Below are positions 7,655-16,506 of a DNA stretch of 64,000 nucleotides, one piece after another; position 1 is the stretch's first letter; every line of letters starts with the position of its first letter. Both the position numbers and the translations under genes were made by a program. This stretch comes from JBMOUD01 sp049319665 (lineage in GTDB: Bacteria > Pseudomonadota > Gammaproteobacteria > Enterobacterales > Enterobacteriaceae). Below the pieces are notes generated by a model. The model made no database searches and had not been told where the DNA came from. It worked only from the letters and a program-made list of their open reading frames with translations. The stretch is taken from positions 496,001 to 560,000 of the forward strand of contig NZ_JBMOUD010000001.1 in NCBI RefSeq assembly GCF_049319665.1. The letters are read 5' to 3'.

Positions 7655-9373
7655 ATGATAAATAACCTAGGTGCTCCGCTGTCCCGCAAGCACTATTTGA
7701 ATGATTTTATTGTATTAGCTATTTTTTCAATTGTAGCAATACTATTTGTTCGTGGCTGGGTAGATATGCACAGCGAATTCGATATTAATCATTTCGAATC
7801 TATCAGTCTTGACACCAGTAATTTGTTTTATTATTCGTTACGTACCACAATGCGTTTTATGGTTGGTATGGCTTGGTCGCTATTATTTGCGATCGTTGCT
7901 GGTGTATTAGCAGCACGTTATACGCCGATGCGCCGCGTTATATTGCCTTTCGTTAACTTTATGGAATCTGTTCCATTAGTTGGCTTTTTAACTTTCACGA
8001 CTGTTTATTTTTTAGGGCTTTACCCACATAGCGTAATGGGACTGGAGTGTGCTTCTATTTTTGCCGTCTTTACTGGTCAGGCATGGAATATGGCACTTAC
8101 TGTTTATCAAACGTTAACTCTTGTTCCACGTGAGTTGGATGAGGCTGCGCGTAGTTTTAATTATAACTCCTGGCAACGTTTCTGGCGTTTGGAGTTCCTG
8201 TACTCGGTTCCTGGTTTACTGTGGAATACCATGGTTTCACAGGCTGCAGCATGGTTTGCATTGGTTGCCTCAGAAGCTATCCCAGTAAAAGATAAATCCA
8301 TTGAATTACCTGGCGTCGGCTCCTATATCGCCGAAGCTTTGGCTAAAGAAGATACACACGCTATCTTATTCGCCATCCTCGCATTAGTGGTCAATATTGT
8401 TATCTTAGACCAACTCATCTTCCGTCCTTTGGTGCGTTACACCCGCCGTTTTAAGTATGAAGATACTGTTGCCACTCAGGCTAAAGAAACCTCGTGGTTT
8501 TTCACTTGCTTGGCACTATCAAATGTTGGCGCTGCGGTCGGTTATATCTTACGTAGAATGACTAACTTCTGGCTCTTCAAGCTACCTAATGTTTGGTATT
8601 GGTTGCAATTGCATCGTATTTTCAAACTGACAGGTAAAGTCAACTGGCTATGGTCAAGCCTTTGGTATCTCGGCATTGCTATTGGTGCAGTACGTCTTGG
8701 CCATGAGCTTTGGGAATATTTTCCAAAAGAGTATTTCTCAATGATGCCAAAGTGGGTGTTGTTGACAACGGCTCGCGTCGTGGCGGCAATGGTATTGAGT
8801 ATTGTGATCTTTACACCACTTGGCGTATGGATTGGTTTGAATCCTCGTTTAGTGAGATTTTTCCAGCCTATTATCCAGATTCTGGCCGCTATCCCGACGA
8901 ACGTTTTTTACCCGGTTATTGCGATCTTTATTGGCACTTATCATCAGCAATTAGGCTGGTGGGCGATCCCAATGATAATGGTCGGCACTCAATGGTATGT
9001 TTTATTTAACGTGATTGCCGGTGTGACAGCTATCCCTTCGCAAGTTACTGAAGTGAGTGAAACCTTTGGGTTGAAGGGGATGAAATGGTGGCGTTTGTAT
9101 ATGCTACCGGCCATTTTCCCATATATCGTTACCGGCATTATTTCTGCCGCAGGCGGTGCGTGGAATAGTGCGATTGCAGCTGAAGTGATCCAGTGGGGAA
9201 GTAACACTATTAGCTCGACAGGGCTTGGTGCCTTTATTTCAATATCAACTAACGCCGGTAAAAACCCTGAGGCTGCATTAGGTTGTGCCGTGATGTGTGG
9301 GTTAGTTGCTTTGTGCGTCATTTTTGTCTGGCAGCCGCTATACCGCGCTGCATCAAAATTCAAATACGATTAA
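7655..9373 (+). CDS. Fused double permease of an ABC transporter (SsuC/TauC-like)
   Basis: A 572-residue inner-membrane protein with two tandem BPD-type permease domains. Each half has the cytoplasmic EAA-type loop that contacts the ATPase: ELDEAARSFNYNSWQRFWRL near residue 160 and QVTEVSETFGLKGMKWWRL near residue 463. Halves of the nitrate/sulfonate/taurine permease group resemble this, normally as separate dimerising subunits. The ATPase gene follows after 15 bp, and no substrate-binding protein gene is adjacent. The substrate is unknown. It sits between cheW and tsr, an unusual site for a transporter. Confidence 0.8.
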   Translation: MINNLGAPLSRKHYLNDFIVLAIFSIVAILFVRGWVDMHSEFDINHFESISLDTSNLFYYSLRTTMRFMVGMAWSLLFAIVAGVLAARYTPMRRVILPFVNFMESVPLVGFLTFTTVYFLGLYPHSVMGLECASIFAVFTGQAWNMALTVYQTLTLVPRELDEAARSFNYNSWQRFWRLEFLYSVPGLLWNTMVSQAAAWFALVASEAIPVKDKSIELPGVGSYIAEALAKEDTHAILFAILALVVNIVILDQLIFRPLVRYTRRFKYEDTVATQAKETSWFFTCLALSNVGAAVGYILRRMTNFWLFKLPNVWYWLQLHRIFKLTGKVNWLWSSLWYLGIAIGAVRLGHELWEYFPKEYFSMMPKWVLLTTARVVAAMVLSIVIFTPLGVWIGLNPRLVRFFQPIIQILAAIPTNVFYPVIAIFIGTYHQQLGWWAIPMIMVGTQWYVLFNVIAGVTAIPSQVTEVSETFGLKGMKWWRLYMLPAIFPYIVTGIISAAGGAWNSAIAAEVIQWGSNTISSTGLGAFISISTNAGKNPEAALGCAVMCGLVALCVIFVWQPLYRAASKFKYD

Positions 9374-9388
9374 TCTGGGGATAACATC

Positions 9389-10189
9389 ATGAAAAACCAA
9401 AAAACTATTTTAAGTGCAAAACAAGTCAGCAAAAGCTTCATTGGCGAAGATAAAGCGACAAAAACGGTATTGCAAGGCACAAGCCTAGATATTAAAGAAG
9501 GTGAGTTGGTCACTATCTTGGGCCAGTCTGGCGCGGGTAAATCTACTTTATTAAGAATGTTTGCCGGATTGGTATTCCCTGATTTAGGAACGCTGACAAT
9601 GGAGGGACAACCTATTACTGGTCCCTGTGAGGATGTCAGCATGGTATTCCAATCCTACGCCCTTTATCCTTGGTTAAATGTTTACGATAATATTGCTTTT
9701 GGTTTAATTGCTCGCAATATACCGACACAACAAATCGATAAAAAAATTAGAGTGCTATTAGGTTTAATCGGTCTTACCGGTTATGAGAAAAATTGGCCGC
9801 GGGAATTATCTGGCGGCATGCGTCAACGCGTTGGTTTTGCTCGAGCATTAGCAGTAGAACCGAAAGTGTTATTATTAGATGAGCCATTTTCTTCGTTGGA
9901 TATTTTTACAGCTCAGCAACTGCGTTCAGATTTAATGCATATTTGGACACATAAGAAAATTAGCACTAATGCAATGGTTATGGTAACTCACGATGTCGAA
10001 GAAGCAGTCATGATGTCAGATCGTGTCGTTATTCTTGATGCTAGCAGCAAATTAGTTAGCGATGATATTGCTATCACGATACCTCGTGAGGACCGTAATA
10101 AGAATAATATGGAACTGATGATTTCTGAAGTGAGCTCCAAACTTTATAAAAAAATCTCCCAAGCGAAGCGGGATGCTTATGCACATTAA
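9389..10189 (+). CDS. ABC transporter ATPase partner of the fused permease
   Basis: A 266-residue ATPase of the nitrate/sulfonate/taurine (SsuB/TauB-like) group. Walker A is GQSGAGKST (residues 45-53). The Q-loop is in VFQSYALYPWL, the signature is LSGGMRQRVGFARAL, Walker B is VLLLDEPFSSLD and the switch histidine is in MVTHDVEEA. It lies 15 bp after the permease with a clear ribosome-binding region (GGGGATAAC), so both are one operon. The C-terminal 50 residues are polar and end KRDAYAH. Substrate unknown. Confidence 0.85.
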   Translation: MKNQKTILSAKQVSKSFIGEDKATKTVLQGTSLDIKEGELVTILGQSGAGKSTLLRMFAGLVFPDLGTLTMEGQPITGPCEDVSMVFQSYALYPWLNVYDNIAFGLIARNIPTQQIDKKIRVLLGLIGLTGYEKNWPRELSGGMRQRVGFARALAVEPKVLLLDEPFSSLDIFTAQQLRSDLMHIWTHKKISTNAMVMVTHDVEEAVMMSDRVVILDASSKLVSDDIAITIPREDRNKNNMELMISEVSSKLYKKISQAKRDAYAH

Positions 10190-10241
10190 TATGCTTTATT
10201 AAGACAAAGGATAGTTTTTTACATTAATTTGAGATCTATAA

Positions 10242-10287
10242 AATAAAGCTTTGTTCGGGTATTTTTCATATCTGAGCAAGGCTTATT
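10242..10287 (+). terminator. Imperfect hairpin after the ABC operon
   Basis: AATAAAGCTTTGTTC pairs with GAGCAAGGCTTATT (two G-U pairs, one bulge). No U-run follows, so it is a weak terminator candidate. Between here and the tsr promoter (10288-10636) no gene is seen; a 15-codon frame at 10414 has no good ribosome-binding site. Confidence 0.4.
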
Positions 10288-10636
10288 TACAATATTATGA
10301 CGGATTTATTATGGTTTCTTGAAAATGATTCAATCACTTCAAGGTCATGTGATTTTAAAATCTACTTTTTGTTAGTAACTACAGGAGAGGACGTTTTTGT
10401 AAGGTTTCAATCTATGCCTTTTTTCAAAAAAATATCGACACCAGAAGATAATTTTTTCTAAGAATAAATACATGCATTATAATAAATGCTTAGCCTCGCC
10501 ACACCGTGTTTCCATTGACTTACCGCCCAAAAAATCTAAGAAGAATCGAGTCGGTCATGAATAGCAATGTGATGTGTTGTCAACACTTCACCTGCAAGTC
10601 ACCGTTGCCCATCCGCTTTTCTTCAGTCGATTGCTA

Positions 10637-10663
10637 TAAAGTCTTTGCCATACCTGCCGATAA
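10637..10663 (+). promoter_or_regulatory. FliA (sigma-28) promoter of tsr-cheRBYZ
   Basis: TAAAGTCT, 11 bases, GCCGATAA: one mismatch to the consensus at the -35 element and a perfect -10. It lies 37 bp before the receptor ATG and is the expected class 3 promoter for this chemotaxis operon. Confidence 0.9.
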
Positions 10664-10700
10664 CTTTCATAGGTAAGTAATTTCTTAACAAAGGAATAAC

Positions 10701-12389
10701 ATGTTTAACCGTATGAGAGTGGTAACAGGAGTTATACTTCTACTAGTGGTTTTTACCGTGCTTCAACTGGTATCTGGCGGATTATTCTTCAAATCAATAA
10801 AAGTCGATAGAGATAATTTTATCTCCGCACAATACATTCGTCAGCAGCAAACTGAACTTAATGCGAGTTGGATTTACTTGCTACAGACTCGTAATACGTT
10901 AAACCGTGCTGGTTTACGCTTTATCTTAGACAGGGATCATGGGGGTAGCGCAGGCGCGTCACTTAAAGATCTGACTCAACTCGCGAAACAGGACCTGCAA
11001 ATTGCAAATGAGCATTACGAGCAATATTTAAAAGTTCCTCTTGATGCACAACAAAATCCGCAATACACCGAAGATGTCAAAAAACATTATCAAGACCTGC
11101 ATGCGGCATTAGCTGAGCTAATCGTATTTCTCGATGCAGGAAAACTCCAAGAATTCATGGATCAGCCTACACAAGGCCATCAAGATAAATTTGAAAAAGC
11201 CTTTGTTAGCTATATCGATCAAAACGATCGCTTATATGCACACTCGGTAGATGCCAACCGCTCCTCCTACGTCGAATCACTCTGGGTGCTCGGTGTAATT
11301 GCTGTGCTTTTAGTCCTGTGTATTGCCATCTCTTGGTGGGGAATTAAGGCCATCTTGGTGCGCCCACTCCACGCTTTGGTCGATAGTATTAGACACATCG
11401 CTACTGGTGATTTGACTCAACACATAGAAGTCAAAAATAGCAATGAAATTGGTGAGTTGGCGGAAAGCTTACGCCATATGCAAGCTGAGTTAATTCAAAC
11501 TGTTTCTGGTGTTCGCCAAGGCGCTGATGCGATTTACAGCGGGGCGAGTGAAATTTCGATGGGTAATAGCGATCTCTCTTCACGAACCGAACAGCAAGCA
11601 TCGGCGCTCGAAGAAACTGCAGCCAGTATGGAACAGCTAACGGCGACGGTTAAGCAGAATGCTGAAAATGCTCGCCAGGCAAGTCAATTGGCGCTAAACG
11701 CATCTGAAACTGCGCAAAAAGGTGGCAAAGTTGTCGCTAACGTTGTGCATACCATGAGCGATATAGCGGCAAGTTCGAAAAAGATAACTGATATTACCGG
11801 CGTGATTGACGGTATCGCTTTCCAAACTAACATCCTGGCGCTGAATGCTGCGGTTGAAGCTGCTCGTGCCGGAGAACAAGGGCGAGGTTTCGCCGTGGTA
11901 GCCGGCGAGGTGAGAAGTCTTGCGCAGCGTAGCGCACAGGCTGCTAAGGAAATTAAAGGATTGATTGATGATTCCGTTAGCAGGATCAATACAGGCTCGG
12001 TACTGGCTGAAAGTGCTGGTGAAACCATGGCTGATATGGTCAGTGCGGTAACTCATGTGACAGATATTATGGGTGAGATTACCTCGGCATCTGACGAGCA
12101 GAGCAGGGGTATTGAGCAGGTCGCGCAGGCGATTACCGAAATGGATAGGGTGACGCAGCAGAACGCCGCATTAGTCGAAGAGTCCGCTTCTGCTGCTGCT
12201 GCGCTCGAAGATCAAGCGAGTATGCTGACCCAATCCGTTGCGACTTTCCGTTTAAGTCAGCACGCGACAGTCGCGAAAAACACTTCCAGTAAAACATTGC
12301 CACTATTAACGCCTAATTTAGCAATAAATCAGAGCACTAAAAATAACTTACCTAGCGGCAACTCTAACGATAACTGGGAAACTTTTTAA
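10701..12389 (+). CDS. tsr: Methyl-accepting chemotaxis receptor, Tsr-like
   Basis: A 562-residue receptor: first membrane segment at 8-30, periplasmic four-helix ligand domain, second membrane segment at about 193-216, HAMP, methylation helices (SSRTEQQASALEETAASMEQ), and the conserved hairpin tip (GIAFQTNILALNAAVEAARA). The ligand pocket keeps the Tsr pattern LLQTRNTLNRAG with R64 and N68; the paired phenylalanines of Tsr are F152-M153 here before DQPT. The C-terminus is the CheR/CheB-tethering pentapeptide NWETF. Serine sensing is likely but inferred. Confidence 0.92.
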   Translation: MFNRMRVVTGVILLLVVFTVLQLVSGGLFFKSIKVDRDNFISAQYIRQQQTELNASWIYLLQTRNTLNRAGLRFILDRDHGGSAGASLKDLTQLAKQDLQIANEHYEQYLKVPLDAQQNPQYTEDVKKHYQDLHAALAELIVFLDAGKLQEFMDQPTQGHQDKFEKAFVSYIDQNDRLYAHSVDANRSSYVESLWVLGVIAVLLVLCIAISWWGIKAILVRPLHALVDSIRHIATGDLTQHIEVKNSNEIGELAESLRHMQAELIQTVSGVRQGADAIYSGASEISMGNSDLSSRTEQQASALEETAASMEQLTATVKQNAENARQASQLALNASETAQKGGKVVANVVHTMSDIAASSKKITDITGVIDGIAFQTNILALNAAVEAARAGEQGRGFAVVAGEVRSLAQRSAQAAKEIKGLIDDSVSRINTGSVLAESAGETMADMVSAVTHVTDIMGEITSASDEQSRGIEQVAQAITEMDRVTQQNAALVEESASAAAALEDQASMLTQSVATFRLSQHATVAKNTSSKTLPLLTPNLAINQSTKNNLPSGNSNDNWETF

Positions 12390-12400
12390 ATTTTGATTTT

Positions 12401-12527
12401 TATACCCTAAATAATTGGTGTTGCATCAAGGTGGCAAAGGAGTGCATCCCGATGAGCTTACTAAGGTAAGTGATTCGGGTAAGCAAATGCAGCCAATGCA
12501 GAGGCAACATCAAGTATGACGGGTATA
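12401..12527 (+). repeat. Complete ERIC element, 127 bp
   Basis: Runs from TATACCC to GGGTATA, exactly 127 bp, with the ERIC core GTGCATCCCGATGAGCTTAC and AAGGTAAGTGATTCGGGTAAGC. Length, terminal inverted repeats and core match the enterobacterial repetitive intergenic consensus. It sits between tsr and the collapsed receptor, so it is transcribed within the operon as a long hairpin. Confidence 0.88.
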
Positions 12528-12599
12528 ACAGGCTTTCATCTGAAAGCCTGTGTGTCGCTTAAAATTAGCCAGTACAGCTGGCTTTGACGGGAACAACTC

Positions 12600-13055
12600 A
12601 TGTTTAAGCACATTCGTGTGTCTTCGTGCCTGTTTTTAATACTACTGGCGTTCTTTGTGATGCAGGTGGGCAGCGTATATAAACTCAACAAATTGGTGCT
12701 AGGTATGCCGGTTGAGGGTACTCCTGCAAGTGAGCAAGGGCGCGGTTTTTCAGTAGTAGCTGAGGTACGTCATTTGACACAACGTAGTGCACAAGCCGTA
12801 AAAGAAATGATTCATCAAGTGGCATCACGGAATATCGAGTTAGTGCAAGATAGCGCAACCGTGTCCCTGGCTCTTGAAGAACAATCGGCGAATCTCACAC
12901 GCTCAGTTTCCTCATCTCGTTTAACGGGACATGCTGAAGCAAGAGACTCTTCAACTTTTACGCCTCGCCAGGTTGCTCAAGTTGCAAGTGATAACGTTAC
13001 ATCGTTATTACAGCATAAAAACAGCCAGATCGCGGGTAATTGGGAAACTTATTAA
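12600..13055 (+). pseudogene. Collapsed methyl-accepting receptor, open frame kept
   Basis: A 151-codon frame made of pieces of a chemoreceptor. Residues 1-30 are a start and first membrane segment (MFKHIRVSSCLFLILLAFF). The frame then jumps to the signalling tip (SEQGRGFSVVAEVRHLTQRSA, lacking the Gly of VVAGEVR), then to the end of the signalling domain (ALEEQSANLTRSVSS), and finishes NWETY, a variant CheR-binding pentapeptide. The periplasmic domain, second membrane segment, HAMP and most methylation helices are gone, yet no frame is broken. Its TAA overlaps the cheR ATG (TAATG). Confidence 0.8.
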
Positions 13056-13927
13056 TGCCCAACTCGAATTCGAATAAACATCTCGACCCGGCGACAATAG
13101 GGCAAATGATGCAGCGTTTACCGCTGTCTGATGTGCATTTTCGGCGTATTAGCGAACTGATTTATCAGCGTGCTGGTATCGTGCTGGCCGCGCATAAACG
13201 AGAGATGGTCTACAACCGCCTAGTGCGGCGTTTGCGCATTTTAGGAATGGATGATTTTGGGCAGTACATGGCCTTGCTGGAACACGATCCTAACAGCGCC
13301 GAATGGCAGGCATTTATCAATGCGCTTACCACCAATTTGACGGCTTTTTTTCGCGAGGCGCACCATTTTCCTATTTTGGCAGAACATGCTCGTTCACGCC
13401 CGAATAACTACAAAGTATGGAGTACAGCAGCTTCTACCGGTGAAGAGCCTTACTCTATCGCTATGACCCTAAGCGAAGCGCTGGGGCCGCGTGTATCAAG
13501 CTGCCAAATACAGGCCAGCGATATTGATACTCAGGTTTTGGAAAAAGCAGTGGCGGGCGTCTATCGCCAAGAAGAGTTGCGTACGTTAAGTGCCCAGCAG
13601 ATGCAAAAGTTCTTTCTCAAAGGCACGGGGCCACATCAGGGATTAGTTCGTGTCCGCCCAGAACTGGCGCAAATGGTGGTGTTCCAGCAGATTAATTTGC
13701 TGGCGGCACAGTGGCAATTGAATGGTCCATTTGATGCAATTTTTTGTCGTAATGTGATGATCTATTTCGACAAAGAAACACAGGAAAAGATATTACGTCG
13801 ATTCGTTCCGTTGCTTAAACCCGGAGGACTGATGTTTGCCGGGCATTCGGAGAACTTTAGCCAGATTAACCGTGATTTTTATTTACGGGGCCAGACAGTA
13901 TATGGGCTGTCTAAGGAAAGGGAATGA
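13055..13927 (+). CDS. cheR: Chemoreceptor methyltransferase CheR
   Basis: SAM-dependent methyltransferase that methylates receptor glutamates for adaptation. The start is ATG 13055, overlapping the stop of the preceding receptor remnant by one base; a TTG five codons upstream is less likely. The 290-residue protein matches E. coli CheR along its length: ALTTNLTAFFREAHHFP, the SAM-binding STGEEPYSIAM, and FDAIFCRNVMIYFD. It overlaps cheB by 4 bases. Confidence 0.96.
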   Translation: MPNSNSNKHLDPATIGQMMQRLPLSDVHFRRISELIYQRAGIVLAAHKREMVYNRLVRRLRILGMDDFGQYMALLEHDPNSAEWQAFINALTTNLTAFFREAHHFPILAEHARSRPNNYKVWSTAASTGEEPYSIAMTLSEALGPRVSSCQIQASDIDTQVLEKAVAGVYRQEELRTLSAQQMQKFFLKGTGPHQGLVRVRPELAQMVVFQQINLLAAQWQLNGPFDAIFCRNVMIYFDKETQEKILRRFVPLLKPGGLMFAGHSENFSQINRDFYLRGQTVYGLSKERE

Positions 13928-14973
13928 GCAAAATCAGAGTGTTGAGTGTCGATGACTCGGCGTTAATGCGCCAGATAATGACTGAAATTATCAATAGTCA
14001 TTCAGATATGGAAATGGTTGCTACCGCGCCGGATCCGTTAGTTGCCCGCGACTTGATTAAGAAATTCAATCCTGAGGTGCTGACTCTTGATGTCGAAATG
14101 CCACGAATGGATGGTTTGGATTTTCTAGAAAAGCTGATGCGTTTGCGTCCAATGCCGGTGGTTATGGTGTCATCTCTGACAGGAAAAGGCTCGGAGATTA
14201 CGCTGCGTGCGCTGGAATTAGGGGCAGTAGATTTTGTCACTAAACCACAGTTAGGTATTCGCGAAGGGATGTTAGCTTATAGTGAGATGATCGCGGATAA
14301 AATACGTGCTGCTGCGAAAGCGCGTATCAATAAACCTCTCAATCAAGAGCAGCCGCGCATACTAAGCCATATGCCGCTATTAAGTAGCGAGAAGCTTATT
14401 GCGATCGGCTCGTCAACCGGGGGAACCGAGGCGATTCGCCATGTGTTACAACCGCTGCCGCCAACGTGTCCCGCGCTGATGATTACTCAGCATATGCCAC
14501 CAGGATTTACACGTTCTTTCGCTGACCGCTTGAATAAATTGTGTCAGATAACCGTCAAAGAAGCCGAAGATGGTGAGCGTGTTCTGCCGGGGCATGCTTA
14601 TATTGCACCGGGCGATCTACATATGGAGTTGGCAAGAAGCGGAGCGAACTATCAAGTTAAGTTAAATAATGGACCTGCAGTGAACCGTCATCGTCCGTCT
14701 GTGGATGTTTTATTCCGATCTGTGGCACATTTCGCCGGGCGAAATGCCGTTGGAGTAATCTTAACCGGAATGGGTAATGACGGTGCTGCTGGCATGCTAG
14801 AAATGCACAAAGCTGGTGCTTATACCTTGGCGCAAAATGAGGCCAGTTGTGTGGTGTTCGGTATGCCTCGTGAGGCCATCGCTACAGGTGGCGTAAGCGA
14901 AATTGTTGATCTCAGTCAGATGAGTCAGCGAATGTTGGCCCAGATCTCTTCCGGGCAAGCATTACGAATTTAA
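13924..14973 (+). CDS. cheB: Chemotaxis methylesterase/response regulator CheB
   Basis: Removes methyl groups from (and deamidates) receptors when phosphorylated by CheA. The receiver domain has D56 in LTLDVEMPRMDG. The methylesterase domain has S164 in IGSSTGGTEA, H190 in ITQHMPPGFT, and the GMGNDGAAG loop. At 349 residues it equals E. coli CheB. ATGA overlap with cheR. Between its stop and cheY (14974-15027) is a small inverted repeat, GTACT/AGTAC. Confidence 0.97.
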   Translation: MSKIRVLSVDDSALMRQIMTEIINSHSDMEMVATAPDPLVARDLIKKFNPEVLTLDVEMPRMDGLDFLEKLMRLRPMPVVMVSSLTGKGSEITLRALELGAVDFVTKPQLGIREGMLAYSEMIADKIRAAAKARINKPLNQEQPRILSHMPLLSSEKLIAIGSSTGGTEAIRHVLQPLPPTCPALMITQHMPPGFTRSFADRLNKLCQITVKEAEDGERVLPGHAYIAPGDLHMELARSGANYQVKLNNGPAVNRHRPSVDVLFRSVAHFAGRNAVGVILTGMGNDGAAGMLEMHKAGAYTLAQNEASCVVFGMPREAIATGGVSEIVDLSQMSQRMLAQISSGQALRI

Positions 14974-15027
14974 TTAATGAGTACTGCGTTTGTAGTACCG
15001 AATAATACCAATTAGGAGCAACAGTAA

Positions 15028-15417
15028 ATGGCCGATACAAATCTAAGATTCTTGGTAGTGGATGATTTTTCTACTATGCGTCGAATTATCAGAAACCTGC
15101 TCAAGGAACTGGGTTTTAACAACGTTGAAGAAGCGGAAGACGGTGTGGATGCGTTAAACAAACTGCGTGCAAGCAGTTTTGATTTCGTGGTATCCGACTG
15201 GAATATGCCGAATATGGACGGCCTTGATTTGCTGAAAACCATTCGTGCCGATGCAGCGTTAAGTAAGATGCCGGTACTAATGGTAACGGCTGAAGCGAAA
15301 AAAGAAAATATTGTAGCGGCCGCTCAGGCTGGGGCAAGTGGTTATGTCGTTAAGCCATTCACAGCCGCGACTCTGGAAGAAAAACTGAGCAAGATATTTG
15401 AAAAACTAGGCATGTAG
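15028..15417 (+). CDS. cheY: Chemotaxis response regulator CheY
   Basis: Single-domain receiver of 129 residues that, when phosphorylated, binds FliM and switches the motor to clockwise. It has the acidic pair D12-D13, phospho-acceptor D57 (SDWNMPNMDG), the conserved Thr in VTAEAKKENI and Lys in VVKPF. TTAGGAGCAACAGTAA upstream supplies a strong ribosome-binding site. Length and sequence closely match E. coli CheY. Confidence 0.98.
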   Translation: MADTNLRFLVVDDFSTMRRIIRNLLKELGFNNVEEAEDGVDALNKLRASSFDFVVSDWNMPNMDGLDLLKTIRADAALSKMPVLMVTAEAKKENIVAAAQAGASGYVVKPFTAATLEEKLSKIFEKLGM

Positions 15418-15425
15418 GAGCGCTT

Positions 15426-16070
15426 ATGTCACATCAACCAATGCCTGCATCAGATGCAGCAAACCCGGGCGATATTATCGCCCGGATCGGCCAACTGACG
15501 CGCATGTTGCGAGACAGCATGCGTGAACTCGGCTTGGATCAGGCAATTGCGCAAGCGGCGGAAGCGATTCCTGATGCTCGCGATCGTCTTGATTACGTTG
15601 TTACCATGACAGCGCAAGCAGCTGAACGTGCATTGAATTGTGTTGAAGCAGCACAGCCGCGTCAGAACCAATTGGAAGCCGATGCCAAAAAACTAGATGG
15701 GCGTTGGGATGAATGGTTCGCCAACCCGATTGAATTATCAGACGCTCGTGAACTGGTAAGTGATACGCGCCGTTATCTGAAAGAAGTTCCTGGGCATACC
15801 AGTTTTACGAATGCCCAGTTACTTGAAATCATGATGGCGCAAGATTTCCAGGATCTGACCGGACAGGTAATCAAACGTATGATGACCGTGGTTCAGGAGA
15901 TTGAAACTCAGCTCTTGATGATGATCATGGAGAACATCCCGGAACAGCCAGCAAAATCCAAAAACGAAAATAATAGCCTGCTTAACGGCCCTCAGCTCGA
16001 CGCGAATGGCGTCGGTGTTGTGGCGAGTCAGGAACAGGTTGATGATTTGCTGGATAGCCTGGGTTTCTGA
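15426..16070 (+). CDS. cheZ: CheY-P phosphatase CheZ
   Basis: Dephosphorylates CheY-P. The 214 residues equal the E. coli length. The catalytic helix contains D143 and Q147 (AQDFQDLTGQVIKRMM), and the C-terminal CheY-binding peptide QEQVDDLLDSLGF is present. It lies 8 bases after cheY and is the last gene of the tsr-cheRBYZ operon. Confidence 0.97.
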   Translation: MSHQPMPASDAANPGDIIARIGQLTRMLRDSMRELGLDQAIAQAAEAIPDARDRLDYVVTMTAQAAERALNCVEAAQPRQNQLEADAKKLDGRWDEWFANPIELSDARELVSDTRRYLKEVPGHTSFTNAQLLEIMMAQDFQDLTGQVIKRMMTVVQEIETQLLMMIMENIPEQPAKSKNENNSLLNGPQLDANGVGVVASQEQVDDLLDSLGF

Positions 16071-16315
16071 TTTTTGACGCGGTGAGTTTGATTGAAAGTT
16101 CTTCCTCAAGTGCAGGTTGAGATTACCTTGCCGTTGCCTGCGTGAGCGATGTTTACATTAAAACATTGCCCACGCAGGCATGACTTTCATCTATCATCAT
16201 CGGCCATTAAAATTTTCCTCAATGAGCACTCGTTATGCTCAATGAGTCTATTCCATAAATAAACGCCTCTTTTCCCCTTTGTTCTTGCCATGAGACAGCA
16301 CACTTTTTGTCATTC

Positions 16316-16435
<120 letters not shown>

Positions 16436-16450
16436 TAAGGGAAATTGCGC

Positions 16451-16464
16451 CCGTTATTTGGCTG
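16451..16464. promoter_or_regulatory. Possible FlhDC half-site before flhB
   Basis: CCGTTATTTGGCTG resembles one arm of the published FlhD4C2 box (AAYGSN2-3AAATARCG and its complement), 42 bp before the flhB start. Only one arm is convincing, so this is tentative. Confidence 0.3.
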
Positions 16465-16506
16465 CAACCATAAAAACGATGTGATTGGCAGACAGGAAAC
16501 CACGCA

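Noticed and set aside
7629..7658. Nine-codon frame overlapping the ABC permease start
   Set aside because: No ribosome-binding site; expected by chance.
10414..10461. 15-codon frame MPFFKKISTPEDNFF before tsr
   Set aside because: Ribosome-binding site too far (about 11 bases) and no conservation evidence.
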